In this document: positions 1-9,383 of the stretch, in pieces
How the letters are laid out: each line of letters begins with the position of its first letter
Numbering within the stretch: position 1 is the first letter of the stretch
Assembly: GCF_032116555.1 (NCBI RefSeq)
Contig: NZ_CP134949.1
Location: forward strand, 558,001 to 622,000
Length of the DNA stretch: 64,000 bases
Direction of reading: 5' to 3'
From: Halobaculum sp. XH14
Lineage (GTDB): Archaea > Halobacteriota > Halobacteria > Halobacteriales > Haloferacaceae
Notes under the pieces: model-generated
Told to the model about the DNA's origin: nothing
Databases searched by the model: none
Seen by the model: the letters and a program-made list of their open reading frames with translations, nothing else
Made by a program: the position numbers and the translations under genes

Positions 1-1
1 C

Positions 2-940
<939 letters not shown>

Positions 941-1066
941 GCTGAGCCGAGGGCGGCGTGGTCGGCCGGGCGACCCGTTTTTCACCGACGAACGTCAGGC
1001 CGCTCGATCCCTTCGGCCGCTCGGTCGTGTCGACCGCTCGATCGCTCCTGTCCGTCCCCCGATTCC

Positions 1067-1384
1067 CTACGGTGCGCCGACGACGACCATCCGGCTCGGC
1101 TCCGCGAACTCGTAGTTCCGGGTGGCCGCGGGCGACACGCGGACCGCGTCCCCGACGTCGAGCGGGAGGGCCTCGCCGTCGACCGTGATGGTTCCCGAGC
1201 CCTCCAGCAGGAGGTACACCTCCTCCTGTCCGCCGTCCGCGTGGTCGTGTTCCATCCCGGTCCACTCGGAGTCGCCCTCGACGACCGTGATGCCGAGCGA
1301 GTCACAGTCCAGCGCGTCCCGGAGGAAGTGCATGCCGGGCGCTTTCGGTTCGACGTCGCCGTAGTTCTCCTTCGAGTATGCCAC
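1067..1384 (-). CDS. Cupin-domain protein
   Basis: A 105-residue single-domain cupin. The first cupin motif is visible as HDHADGGQEEVYLLLEG: the two His and the Glu would bind a metal. It is followed by the second strand set, with LDVGDAVRVSPAATRNYEF. I chose the GTG at 1384 because it gives a sequence beginning VAYSKENYGDVEPKAPG, typical of small haloarchaeal cupins; the long frame upstream is a shadow of pdaD. Ligand and reaction cannot be told from sequence. It diverges from pdaD, with about 115 bp between the starts. Confidence 0.85.
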   Translation of the reverse strand: MAYSKENYGDVEPKAPGMHFLRDALDCDSLGITVVEGDSEWTGMEHDHADGGQEEVYLLLEGSGTITVDGEALPLDVGDAVRVSPAATRNYEFAEPSRMVVVGAP

Positions 1385-1500
1385 GTCGGAGGGTGGGCGG
1401 AGCGGGCCAAAAGCGTTCGGCCGGGCCGCCGTCGGAACGAGTCCGCCGTCGGAGCGCCCGGCTTCGATACGCACTTCACCCGCCGCCCGCTGGTTCGGAT

Positions 1501-1983
1501 ATGGAGATCCACGTCGCCGGCGGCAGCGGGCGGGGCCCGACCGCCATGGCGGCTTACGACGCCGCGCTCGCGGACGCGAACCTCCACAACTACAACCTCG
1601 TGACGGTGTCCTCCGTCGTCCCCGCGGACGCCACGGTGCGGGCCGTCGAGGCGGTGCCGGACCTCGGCCCCGCGGGGAACCGCCTGACCGTCGTGCAGGC
1701 CCGCGCGGCCGCCACCCCGGCGGACGCACGCGAGACCGAGGAGGTCGTCGCCGGACTCGGCTGGGCGACCGGCCCCGGCCCGGGGCTGTTCTATGAGGCC
1801 GACGGCACGGATCCCGAGTCGGTCCGGACCACGGTCGAGGAGGGGCTTCGAGCGGGCGCGGCCCTCCGGGACTGGTCAATCGTGGACGAGCACACGCTGG
1901 TCGAGCGCGCCGACACCAGCGAGGACGCCTACACCTCCGCGGTCGTCCTCGCGGCCTACGGCGAGAGCGAGCCCATCGCGTGA
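1501..1983 (+). CDS. pdaD: Pyruvoyl-dependent arginine decarboxylase
   Basis: A 160-residue member of the PvlArgDC family, close to the usual length of about 160. The proenzyme cleaves itself between two serines to give a beta chain and an alpha chain whose new N-terminus becomes a pyruvoyl group. The expected Ser-Ser is at residues 37-38 in LVTVSSVVP. The family's GxGPTA-like N-terminus (GGSGRGPTAMAAYDAAL) and the C-terminal VVLAAYGES are present. It would make agmatine from arginine, the first step to archaeal polyamines and also a source of agmatine for agmatidine in tRNA-Ile. ATG at 1501. The DUF5811-like gene follows on the same strand after 66 bp with its own TATA box. Confidence 0.9.
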   Translation: MEIHVAGGSGRGPTAMAAYDAALADANLHNYNLVTVSSVVPADATVRAVEAVPDLGPAGNRLTVVQARAAATPADARETEEVVAGLGWATGPGPGLFYEADGTDPESVRTTVEEGLRAGAALRDWSIVDEHTLVERADTSEDAYTSAVVLAAYGESEPIA

Positions 1984-2010
1984 GGGGACTCCGCTTGCGG
2001 CCGCCGACGG

Positions 2011-2018
2011 CTTTATAC
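2011..2018 (+). promoter_or_regulatory. TATA box for the DUF5811-like gene
   Basis: CTTTATAC lies 32-39 nt before the ATG at 2050, which predicts a short leader of roughly ten bases. Confidence 0.55.
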
Positions 2019-2049
2019 ACGCCACACGCCAATCCCGCCTACATCCTCA

Positions 2050-2430
2050 ATGAACGGCAACAACCCGTACGCGGGGGCCCCTGGCGTCGTCGATGCCGGT
2101 CGACCGGAGGAGGTCGACCTCTCGATCGAGCAGAAGGACGCGCTGAGACGGGCGGTCGCCGGCATCGTCTCCCGGACCGAATCGTACCTCCCCGACGGCT
2201 ACGCCGTCGGCTCGGAACTCTCCTACGGGACGGAGGGTCCCCAGGCAACCGTCGCGGTCCGGCCGCCCGTGGGCCACGCCGTCAGCGCCGGCTTCACGCC
2301 CGATCTGGACGACCTGGAGGCCGGACTCGACGAGACCGACCACGGCGAGGTTGCCCGTGGGCTCGCTGCGAGTGCCGCGGCGCAGGTGATGAACGCCGTC
2401 GGCGACGACATCGAACCGACGGCTCGCTAG
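2050..2430 (+). CDS. Conserved haloarchaeal protein, DUF5811-like
   Basis: A 126-residue acidic soluble protein beginning MNGNNPYAG. There is no signal peptide, membrane segment or cysteine motif. From memory it resembles the haloarchaeal DUF5811 family; that name should be checked. Residues about 50-85 (SYLPDGYAVGSELSYGTEGPQ) look like a beta-rich core and the C-terminal third is helical. No function is known to me. It ends 360 bp before the end of the convergent infB, with repeat copy A between. Confidence 0.75.
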   Translation: MNGNNPYAGAPGVVDAGRPEEVDLSIEQKDALRRAVAGIVSRTESYLPDGYAVGSELSYGTEGPQATVAVRPPVGHAVSAGFTPDLDDLEAGLDETDHGEVARGLAASAAAQVMNAVGDDIEPTAR

Positions 2431-2610
2431 GGGCGACTTTCGGATTGCGACTCGTCGAGTACCGTTTCGTGGTTTTCTCGTGGTTATTCGTCGGTTTTGC
2501 GTAATGAAGTGGCTGAATAGGGGTCTCAACCGTCGGCTCTTCCGTTGATCCGGTCGTCTTACGAGCCACTACGGCTGTCGTCCCCGTCAGTTTAGTCGTC
2601 GCTTCGACCG

Positions 2611-2748
2611 CCTCGAAAGCCCCCGGCTGGCTCCGCTCCCGCGAACCACGCTGCGCTCCTCGGTTCACTCGCTGCGCTCGTTCACCTGCGGTGCTCGTCC
2701 CTCGCGCGCGTCGACTCACCCCACGAGGGGGTTCGCGTCACGCGCGCC
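2611..2748 (+). repeat. Dispersed modular repeat, copy A (outer module and type-1 tail)
   Basis: This fills much of the 359 bp gap between the DUF5811-like gene and infB, which converge. It starts with the outer module CCTCGAAAGCCCCCGG, runs through the GCTGCGCTCCTCG...CTGCGGTGCTCGTC segment, and ends with the type-1 tail. In the tail, arms GCGCGCGT (2704-2711) and ACGCGCGC (2740-2747) can pair around an inner CCCC/GGGG stem. It lacks the CCCCTTTCAGTCCC core of longer copies. The preceding 2431-2610 is AT-richer and holds no gene I can support. Confidence 0.75.
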
Positions 2749-2789
2749 ATCCGGCTGGGTCCCGGTCGACCCGACGAAAAATCGTCCCT

Positions 2790-4604
2790 CTACTTGCCCC
2801 AGAACGGATCCGACTTCCGGCGCGCGTTCAGGTAGGCGTTCAGCGCCTCCAGTTCGTCGGCTGGGATGTCCTCCGAGAGCTCCTGTTCGAGGATCTTCGC
2901 GTGCTTCTCGGGCAGTTCGATCCACAGTTCGTCGCCCTCCTCGATCTGTCTGCCCACCGTCGGCCCGTCGATGGCGATCGAGACGCGCTCGCCCGCTCGG
3001 GCCTCGTCCACGTCGTCGCCCTGGTGCTGGATGCCGGAAAGCTGGCCGACGCGCTTCGGGTCGTTCCCCTCGAACTTCGCCACGTGGCGGTTGTTCTGCA
3101 CGGTTCCCGAGACCACCTCGACGCCGACGACCGCGGGGTCGTTCTGCCGGAACGTGTGGTCCTCCAGGATTCGGAAGCGGGCGGGGCGGACGATGCGGTC
3201 GAGCACGGTCTCCTGCTGGGCGCGCTCCAGTTCGTCGACGTACTCCTCGTACTCCTCCACGAGCTGATAGATCACGTCGTCGGTGAACAGTTTCACCTCG
3301 CTCTCCTCCAGTTCGCGCTCAGCGTTCGAGAGGACGTCCACGTTGAACCCGAGGACGACCCGGTTCGTCTCCTCGTTCGCGGTCTCGGCGACCGCGACGT
3401 CCCGCGGCGCGACGTCGCCGACCTCGGCCCGGAGGATCGGGATCTCGGCCTCGTCCAGCGCGTTCGCCATCGCCTCCAGGCTCCCGAGCGTGTCGGCCTT
3501 GACGACGACGCCGTCCTCGGCGGTCTCGACTTCGATCCGGGCCAGTTCCTCGCGCACCTCCGCGAGAACCTCCGCCTCGGGCCGGTCGCGGACGACCCGC
3601 ACCGGCGCGCCCGCCATCGCCTCGTCGAGGTCCGGCGCGGCGATCTTCACCCCGGCCGCGGCCGAGACCGACTCGACCGTCTCGAACCGCTTTTCGGTCC
3701 GGATCTCGGCGTTCGGCCGCGGCTGGAGGAGCGCCCGAACCTCCGTGACGATGGGCTCGTTCTGCCCGCCGACGACGATGGTGTCGCCCGTCCGGATGAC
3801 GCCGTCGTACAGCACGACGTCCAGCGTCGCGCCGAACCCGCGTTCCTCCTTCACCTCGAGCACCGTCCCCTTCCCTGGGCCGGTCGCGTCCACCGACATC
3901 TCCGATTTCAGGTAGCGCTGTGAGAGCCCCATCAGGACGGTCAGCAGGTCCGGAATCCCCTCGCTCGTGAGCGCCGAGAGCGGGACGACGCCGATGTTCG
4001 CCTGGAAGTCCTGGACGCGCCAGTAGAAGTCCGCCGAGAAGCCGGCGTCCGAGAGGTCGCCGATGAGTTCGTAGAGGTTCTCGTTCAGCCGCGACTCCGC
4101 GCGGTCAGACTGGGCCTCCAGCGACCGCTGGATCGGCTCGCCCTCCTGCGGGTTCCACCCCGGCGTCGTGTCCACCTTGTTGGCGGCGACGACGAACGGC
4201 GTGCCCGTCCGCTTCAGGATGTCGATGGCTTCGACCGTCTGTGGCTGGAACCCGTCGTTCACGTCGACGACGAGCACCGCGATGTCCGCGAGCGCGCCGC
4301 CGCGGGCCCGGAGCGTCGAGAAGGAGTGGTGGCCCGGCGTGTCGATGAACAGCAGGCCCGGCAGGTCGAAGTCCGACGGGTCGACGAGCGCGCCGGCCAT
4401 CTCCGAGACGGTTTCGAGCGGGACGGCGGTCGCGCCGATGTGCTGGGTGATCGCTCCGGCCTCGCCCTCCTGGACTGCCGAGCCGCGGATGCGGTCGAGC
4501 AGCGTCGTCTTCCCGTGGTCGACGTGGCCCAGCACGGCGACGATGGGCGTGCGGAGGGCGTCGGCGTCCTCGTCCGTGGTCGTGTCGGCGTTAGTGTCTG
4601 ACAT
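2790..4604 (-). CDS. infB: Translation initiation factor aIF5B (IF2/eIF5B family)
   Basis: A GTPase of 604 residues, the usual archaeal size. The P-loop GHVDHGKT is at residues 26-33, the switch II motif DTPGHHS near 90, and the specificity motif NKVD near 140. Beta-barrel domains follow, with a C-terminal domain ending GDELWIELPEKHAK...LNAYLNARRKSDPFWGK. It promotes joining of the ribosomal subunits in translation initiation. The ATG at 4604 follows a short acidic N-terminus, as in other haloarchaea. It diverges from the PRC-barrel and Nob1 genes, giving a small translation and ribosome neighbourhood. Confidence 0.97.
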   Translation of the reverse strand: MSDTNADTTTDEDADALRTPIVAVLGHVDHGKTTLLDRIRGSAVQEGEAGAITQHIGATAVPLETVSEMAGALVDPSDFDLPGLLFIDTPGHHSFSTLRARGGALADIAVLVVDVNDGFQPQTVEAIDILKRTGTPFVVAANKVDTTPGWNPQEGEPIQRSLEAQSDRAESRLNENLYELIGDLSDAGFSADFYWRVQDFQANIGVVPLSALTSEGIPDLLTVLMGLSQRYLKSEMSVDATGPGKGTVLEVKEERGFGATLDVVLYDGVIRTGDTIVVGGQNEPIVTEVRALLQPRPNAEIRTEKRFETVESVSAAAGVKIAAPDLDEAMAGAPVRVVRDRPEAEVLAEVREELARIEVETAEDGVVVKADTLGSLEAMANALDEAEIPILRAEVGDVAPRDVAVAETANEETNRVVLGFNVDVLSNAERELEESEVKLFTDDVIYQLVEEYEEYVDELERAQQETVLDRIVRPARFRILEDHTFRQNDPAVVGVEVVSGTVQNNRHVAKFEGNDPKRVGQLSGIQHQGDDVDEARAGERVSIAIDGPTVGRQIEEGDELWIELPEKHAKILEQELSEDIPADELEALNAYLNARRKSDPFWGK

Positions 4605-4800
4605 GGCGAAATCCCCGAAGAACGGTCCTTGTCACCCTTCGTCCGGGCGGAGCCCTAAGCGCTTCGACTCGGCGGGGCCGCCGCTTCCGACCGACTGCTC
4701 TCCGATTCGACTCGCAGTCGGGTGGTTTCGGACACGCTCCGGGCCGGCATCGCTCCGGTGGCCGGGACCCGTGCGCCTCGCGTCAGACGTTGGCGTGGCG

Positions 4801-4806
4801 TTTATT
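4801..4806 (+). promoter_or_regulatory. TATA box for the PRC-barrel gene
   Basis: TTTATT lies 25-30 nt before the ATG at 4831, the spacing expected for a leaderless transcript. Confidence 0.6.
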
Positions 4807-4830
4807 GCGCCGCACCGAAATTGGCGATGT

Positions 4831-5079
4831 ATGGCCGATATCCTCGCCGAGAACCTCTCGGGCAAGGCAGTCATGGGTTCGGACGGCACCGAGCTCGGCA
4901 TGCTGTACAACATCACGATGGACCTGAAGACTGGGGCGCTCTCGGACCTGCTGGTCACGCCCAACGAGAACGTCTCGCCGGGCCGCATCCCGTTCGAACG
5001 AGACGAGGCCGGCCGCGTCCACATCCCCGTCTCGACGGTGCAGGCGGTGAAGGACTACATCGTCGTCGACACGTCGTAG
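4831..5079 (+). CDS. PRC-barrel domain protein
   Basis: An 82-residue protein that is a single PRC-barrel: MADILAENLSGKAVMGSDG, then LGMLYNITMDLKTGALSDLLV, typical of the archaeal family with similarity to RimM and photoreaction-centre H chains. The stop codon is one base before the Nob1 ATG, so the two are almost certainly one transcript. Since Nob1 matures 16S rRNA and RimM-type PRC-barrels act on the 30S head, a role in small-subunit assembly is plausible; this is inferred from context only. Confidence 0.88.
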   Translation: MADILAENLSGKAVMGSDGTELGMLYNITMDLKTGALSDLLVTPNENVSPGRIPFERDEAGRVHIPVSTVQAVKDYIVVDTS

Positions 5080-5080
5080 G

Positions 5081-5539
5081 ATGCGAGTGCTCGATTCGTC
5101 GGCGTTTATCCACGAGTATCACACCGACGAGCCGACGGCTTCGATCCCGAGGGTCCACGAGGAACTCGAGGGCGAGGCCGCGTTGCGCTTCGACGCGAAC
5201 GAGGGCGCGGGGATGCACATCCACGTCCCCGACGGCCAGACGGTCGATCAGGTGCGGCGCGCCTCCGGCGAGACGGGCGACGAGGAGACGCTCTCGGAGA
5301 CGGACACGCGCCTGCTCGCGGCCGCGTTCGAACTCGACGCGACGCTCGTGACCGACGACTACGCGATGCAGAACGTCGCCGGAAAGCTCGGCGTCGACGT
5401 CGAGGTCATCGCCCGCGACGGCATCGAGGAGCAGCGCGACTGGACGTTCCAGTGTGCGGGCTGTGGCCGCGAGTTCGACGAGGACCGCGACCGCTGTCCG
5501 GTCTGTGGCAGCGACCTCTCGCGGAAGAACCCGGCCTGA
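5081..5539 (+). CDS. nob1: rRNA maturation endonuclease Nob1 (PIN domain plus zinc ribbon)
   Basis: 152 residues. An N-terminal PIN nuclease domain has its first acidic residue in VLDSSAFIH (Asp5) and further acids in SETDTRLLAAAF and TLVTDDYAMQN. A C-terminal zinc ribbon has CAGC and CPVC near residues 125-142. This architecture is that of archaeal Nob1, which cuts the 3' end of pre-16S rRNA. The ATG begins one base after the PRC-barrel stop, so translation is probably coupled. Confidence 0.93.
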   Translation: MRVLDSSAFIHEYHTDEPTASIPRVHEELEGEAALRFDANEGAGMHIHVPDGQTVDQVRRASGETGDEETLSETDTRLLAAAFELDATLVTDDYAMQNVAGKLGVDVEVIARDGIEEQRDWTFQCAGCGREFDEDRDRCPVCGSDLSRKNPA

Positions 5540-5630
5540 CTCGGCCCACGGATTCTCCGATTCCTCACACAGTACTGCGATTCCTTCGAGAATCCCTCGT
5601 CCCGCCGGAACCCGGGGACGACGCGGGCAG

Positions 5631-5693
5631 ACTCTCAGTCTCGGGGTTCGATCCACGGCACGACTCTCGGTCTCCGGATTTCGATTCACAGCA
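5631..5693. repeat. Imperfect tandem duplication at the 3' end of the CPBF gene
   Basis: Two copies of about 31 bases lie head to tail: ACTCTCAGTCTCGGGGTTCG followed by ATCCACGGCA, and a second version reading ACTCTCGGTCTCCGGATTTCG followed by ATTCACAGCA. The second copy runs into the last codons and stop of the minus-strand CPBF gene. Nothing else is recognisable in the 146 bp between Nob1 and that gene. Confidence 0.6.
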
Positions 5694-6519
5694 TCCCGGT
5701 CGCGCCGCCGTACTGGATGGCGTACAGCGCGGCGTTGTACAGGCCGTGTGCGAGCGCGGGGACGACGAGGTTGCCGGTGTACTCGTAGAGGTAGCCGAGC
5801 GGGAGCGCGAGCAGCGTGACGACGAGGACGTAGGCCGACTGTTCGAGGACGGTGCCCGTGCCGGCGATGAAGTGGATGGAGCCGAAGAGGAACGCCGCCA
5901 GCGAGACGGCCGGGGCGGCGGGCAGCGCCTTCCTGAGTTCCCCCTGCACGACGCCGCGGAACACCAGTTCCTCGGCCGGGCCGACGACGAGGATCGACAC
6001 CGGGATCATGTAGAGGAAGTAGATCGGCGCGTCCCGGCCCGGCCCGAGCGCCCGGTTCGTCGCCACCTCGACGCCGACCGCCCCGAGCACGAGCAGCAGA
6101 GCGAACTGCGCGAGTACCATCCCGACGGCGGTCACCGATCCGAGGCTCCACCCGCGTGCGTCCGGGAGCCACGCCGTCACGAGCCCCCGGTCGTTCGCCG
6201 ACGTCATGAACGCGGCCGCCGCGAGCGCGAAGCCGACGAACTGCCCGACGTTCCGGATCGCCGCCAGTTCGGGCGATTCCGGCGCGACGCCGACCGCCAG
6301 CGCGAGGCGCTCGGACCAGGGGAGCACGGCCGCGGCCGCCAGATACGCCGCGACGACCATGAGGAGCGACTGGCCGAGCCTGATCGCGACCGCGTTCCCG
6401 TCCACCTCGGACGTCCTCGAGGTCGTCCCGCCCGCCGCGCTCCCCTCGCTCGTTCCGCTCCCCTCGCCCGTCCTGTTCCCCTCACTCGTCCCCCTTGGTC
6501 CCGACGCCCCCGACATCAT
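5686..6519 (-). CDS. CPBF-family intramembrane metalloprotease (Abi/Rce1-like)
   Basis: 277 residues. A Ser/Thr/Gly-rich hydrophilic head of about 40 residues is followed by roughly eight membrane segments. The family motifs are present: EELVFRGVVQGEL (EExxxR), FLFGSIHF (FxxxH) and LAHGLYNAALY (HxxxN). These are the Glu and His ligands of the CPBF/Rce1 glutamate proteases. Substrates are unknown; members cleave CAAX-type or membrane peptides, and some serve in immunity or bacteriocin self-protection. The ATG at 6519 overlaps the pgi stop (ATGA), so it is co-translated behind pgi; a functional link is not evident. Confidence 0.88.
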   Translation of the reverse strand: MMSGASGPRGTSEGNRTGEGSGTSEGSAAGGTTSRTSEVDGNAVAIRLGQSLLMVVAAYLAAAAVLPWSERLALAVGVAPESPELAAIRNVGQFVGFALAAAAFMTSANDRGLVTAWLPDARGWSLGSVTAVGMVLAQFALLLVLGAVGVEVATNRALGPGRDAPIYFLYMIPVSILVVGPAEELVFRGVVQGELRKALPAAPAVSLAAFLFGSIHFIAGTGTVLEQSAYVLVVTLLALPLGYLYEYTGNLVVPALAHGLYNAALYAIQYGGATGML

Positions 6520-7799
6520 TCGACCTCCAGCCGGCGCTTGCCCCGGACAGCCTCGGCCTCGGTGAACTCCCCGCCGCCCAGCAGCCCCCGCGCCGCCTTC
6601 TTGCCCCACTCGACGGCCGGCTGTGTAAACGTCGAGACGTCCGCGAGTTCGCCGTACAGCACGCAGGCGGCCTCCGTCGCGTACAGCAGTTCGCCGAGGC
6701 CGCGCTCGTCCACCCGGTCGATCTCGAGGCGGACGTTCTCGCGCCCGGCCGCCGCGAGGCTGGCCTCCGTCGCCCGGAACTCCGCGTCGAGCAGGTCGCC
6801 CAGCGTCGAGCCGCCCAGGTACGAGAGCCCCGCCAGGTCCGTCTCCGGGATGCTCGCGTCCGTCGATTCGCGCGGTCGGACGAGCGTGACGAGCTTGTCG
6901 GTGGGGCCGGCGCGGTACAGCTGGAGCTGGGAGTGCTGGTCGGTCGCGCCGAGCGCCCGCGCGGGGGTCTGCCCGCGGCCGTCCTTCCCGAGCGACTCGG
7001 CCCAGAGCTGTGCGTACCACTCGGCGAACCGTTCGAGCGACTCGGCGTACGGCATCATCGCGTTCACGGCCGCGCCGCGCTCGGCGAGGGCGTACGAGAC
7101 GGCGCCGTAGGCGTACGCGGGCGAGTCGTACAGCGACCCGGAGAGCTTCTCGGCCTCCGACGCGGCGCCCGCCAGGAGCGCGTCGAGGTCGTGGCCGGCC
7201 ACCGCCGCGGCGAACAGCCCCACGGTGGAGAGCGCGGAGAAGCGGCCGGGGACGCCGTCGGGGACGGTGAGGGCGGGCAGGTCGTGTCTGTCGGCCATCG
7301 CCCGCAGGTTGCCGGACTCGCCGGTGGTGACCACCGTCCGCTCGGTCCAGTCGACGCCCGCCGACGCCATCGCCTCGCGGACGACGAGGAAGTTCGCCAG
7401 CGTCTCGGCGGTCGTGCCCGAGCGGGAGACGACGTTCACGACCGTCTCGGAGAGGTCGAGGCCGCCGACGAGGTCCCGGACCCAGGCGGGGTCGACGTTG
7501 TCGAGATAGCGGGCCTCGACGGGCGAGTCGAGCGCGTCGGTGATCGTGGCCGCGCCGAGCGCGCTCCCGCCGATGCCGACCGTCAGGACGGTCTCGGGAT
7601 CGAAGCCGGCGGCCGCTCGGCGGACCGGCTCCGGGTCGCAGGTCTCGGGGAGATTCAGCGCGGCGTAGCCGTGCTCGGATTCCCGTCGCCCGCGTGCGAT
7701 CGTCTCGTGGGCGTCGGCGACGCGGTCGTCGAGGTCGTCGAGGGCCGCGCGGTCGAGGCCGAGTGCCCCGTCGAGCGCGTTCCCGATGTCCGCCTGCAT
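6516..7799 (-). CDS. pgi: Glucose-6-phosphate isomerase
   Basis: 427 residues, the haloarchaeal PGI size, shorter than the roughly 550 of enteric PGI. The sugar-isomerase region shows VGIGGSALGA (about residues 75-85), then NVVSRSGTTAETL and the C-terminal GATDQHSQLQLYRAGP with the catalytic His of the family. It interconverts glucose 6-phosphate and fructose 6-phosphate. I chose the ATG at 7799 (MQADIGNALDGALGLDR) because upstream codons run into repeat copy B and lose protein-like composition. The CPBF gene overlaps its 3' end. Confidence 0.96.
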   Translation of the reverse strand: MQADIGNALDGALGLDRAALDDLDDRVADAHETIARGRRESEHGYAALNLPETCDPEPVRRAAAGFDPETVLTVGIGGSALGAATITDALDSPVEARYLDNVDPAWVRDLVGGLDLSETVVNVVSRSGTTAETLANFLVVREAMASAGVDWTERTVVTTGESGNLRAMADRHDLPALTVPDGVPGRFSALSTVGLFAAAVAGHDLDALLAGAASEAEKLSGSLYDSPAYAYGAVSYALAERGAAVNAMMPYAESLERFAEWYAQLWAESLGKDGRGQTPARALGATDQHSQLQLYRAGPTDKLVTLVRPRESTDASIPETDLAGLSYLGGSTLGDLLDAEFRATEASLAAAGRENVRLEIDRVDERGLGELLYATEAACVLYGELADVSTFTQPAVEWGKKAARGLLGGGEFTEAEAVRGKRRLEVE

Positions 7800-7897
7800 G
7801 GTCGTGTGGCGGGGCCGGGGGCCGAAAACGATTGCCCCCTCATTCTGGGTGTTCGGCCTGGCCCTCCGGATGATGGGTAGTTTTGCTTCGGGGAACG

Positions 7898-8580
7898 GCT
7901 CGAAAGCCCCCGCGGCTCTCGACTCGGTGCGGCCGCTGCGCTCCTCGCTCCCTTCGGTCGCGCTGTCGTTCGAAAATCGAAGATTTCGTGATGACGAGAG
8001 AGCTCCGCTCTCTCGAACCACGGTGCTTGTCGGTCCGCGCCGTTCACGAGAGCAAAGCTCTCGTGAGCTCACGAGACGCCGTGCGTCTCGTGAACGTCGT
8101 CGAGAGCCACGGCCCCTTTCAGTCCCACCCGCCGCAACCGCCCCGCATCCACGGCCTCTCCAGCCGACGAGGTCCCGACCGGAGGGAGGGACCTCGTCCC
8201 TCGCGCGCGTCTGCTCGCCTTCCGGGCTCGCCGTCACGCGCGCCACGGCGTTGACCGACCGAGCCACGTGGCGCGCGGCGGCCGCGCTCCGCGCGGCCGC
8301 TCGTGCGAGGCTCACGCGAGCGCAGCGAGGGTGAGTTTCGAGGAGCTCGCTCCGAGAAAAGACGAGCACCGCAGGCGAACGAGCGAAGCAGTGAGCCGAG
8401 GAGCACAGGAGGCTGGGGAGGGTGAGGTTCGGGGCGGTGGTGTGGGTGGGACTGAAAGGGGCCACGGCGCTCGGCGAACCCCGAGGCCTCAAGCACCGCA
8501 GGAGGGAGGCCGCAGGCCGACCGACGAGGAGCGCAGAGCGTCTCGCGGGAGCCGAGCGCCGTGGGGGGGCTTTCGAGGCG
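7898..8580. repeat. Dispersed modular repeat, copy B: head-to-head pair of copies
   Basis: This fills most of the 933 bp between the divergent pgi and the 8733 membrane protein gene. The left copy (7898-8244, plus) has outer module, GC-rich segment, hairpins, CCCCTTTCAGTCCCACC core and a type-1 tail ending GTCACGCGCGCC. The right copy is inverted (about 8252-8580) and ends GGGGGGGCTTTCGAGG, with core GGTGGGACTGAAAGGGG and a type-2 tail. Hairpins: CGAGAGAGC/GCTCTCTCG around TCC (7995-8015), TCACGAGAGC/GCTCTCGTGA around AAA (8044-8066), TCACGAGACGC/GCGTCTCGTGA around CGT (8069-8093), GCGGCCGCGC/GCGCGGCCGC around TCC (8278-8300). A degenerate solo end lies further on at 8622-8638. Confidence 0.85.
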
Positions 8581-8702
8581 GTTGGAACGGTCCAACTCGC
8601 GGCTCGATCGACGTTGACGAGGACGGGGGCGTTCGAGACAGTCGCACCACGGTTGTCGCGAGGAGGACGACACCGACGATCACTGCGTCGAATGACGGGG
8701 TG

Positions 8703-8708
8703 CTTAAC
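8703..8708 (+). promoter_or_regulatory. TATA-like box for the 8733 gene
   Basis: CTTAAC lies 25-30 nt before the ATG at 8733, just outside copy B. A leaderless transcript is implied. Confidence 0.5.
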
Positions 8709-8732
8709 AGCCGCCACGCCCAAGCCCGGCCA

Positions 8733-9296
8733 ATGCCCGCGGAGACGAGCACCGAGGACCCCAAACCAACCGAGAAAGACACGTATCGGGGCCTGTTCGG
8801 CGCGTTCCCGTACGCGTTCCGCGCGAGCGACTCGTGGCTCTTCCGGAGCTACGTCGTCGTCGGCGGCCTCGCGGCGCTGCTCCTCTCGGTCGTGTTCGCG
8901 CTCGCGCTGATTCGGCTGTTCGGCGCGACCGCCCGCGCCCGCTTCTCGGTCGTCCGGGCGTTCTTCTTCCTCGTCGGCCTCGCAGCCGTCGCGCCGACTA
9001 TCGCGCCCGTGCTGCTGGTCGCCCGGTCACGCCGCCGGGAGATCGCCCGCGCCCCCGGCTACGAGGCGGGCCTCGCGCTCGCCGGCTACCTGTTTCTCGC
9101 CTCGCTGTACCTCGGACTCGTCGCGGCGATGCCCGAGACGTTCACGCTCGACGGCGAGACGATCACCCGCCCGCCGCCGACGGGCGCGTTCGCGCCGGCC
9201 ATCAGCTTCCTCTACGGCGTCCCGCAGGCCGTGGGAGCGCTGTTCCCGGTGCTCGGTGCGGCGCTGATCGCGCTGGTCCACCGGCTCCGCGGCTGA
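8733..9296 (+). CDS. Haloarchaeal four-helix membrane protein, function unknown
   Basis: 187 residues. A polar N-terminus of about 40 residues with many Glu, Thr and Lys is followed by hydrophobic stretches: YVVVGGLAALLLSVVFALAL, a second with FFFLVGLAAVAPTIAPVLLV, a third with LALAGYLFLASLYLGLVAAM, and a last with GALFPVLGAALIALVH. This predicts about four membrane segments with a short outer loop (DGETITRPPPTG). I chose the ATG at 8733 because the longer frame upstream lies within repeat copy B. No enzymatic motif is visible. Confidence 0.75.
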   Translation: MPAETSTEDPKPTEKDTYRGLFGAFPYAFRASDSWLFRSYVVVGGLAALLLSVVFALALIRLFGATARARFSVVRAFFFLVGLAAVAPTIAPVLLVARSRRREIARAPGYEAGLALAGYLFLASLYLGLVAAMPETFTLDGETITRPPPTGAFAPAISFLYGVPQAVGALFPVLGAALIALVHRLRG

Positions 9297-9383
9297 AGTC
9301 CCGGCCGGCGACCCGCCGAGCGGCCCGAACCACGTTCGCCCGGGAGCGAAACCCCGAAACCGCCCCGCCGCCTACCGGGTCCA

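Noticed and set aside
1067-2032. 321-codon version of the cupin gene reaching through pdaD
   Set aside because: Its first 215 codons are antisense to pdaD and Arg/Pro-rich. The cupin starts at the GTG at 1384.
5640-5660. GGGGTTCGATCC as the T-arm of a tRNA
   Set aside because: No acceptor, D or anticodon arm can be built around it, and the flanking stem bases do not pair.
8110-8135. CCCCTTTCAGTCCCACC as part of a CRISPR repeat
   Set aside because: The core looks like the GGGATTGAA end of some haloarchaeal CRISPR repeats when inverted, but it occurs once per element, without regular spacing or spacers, and no cas gene is in the window.
7861-8700. Open frames of 120-340 codons inside repeat copy B
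   Set aside because: They are made of the repeat modules, share peptides with frames in copies D, F and I on both strands, and lack protein-like composition.
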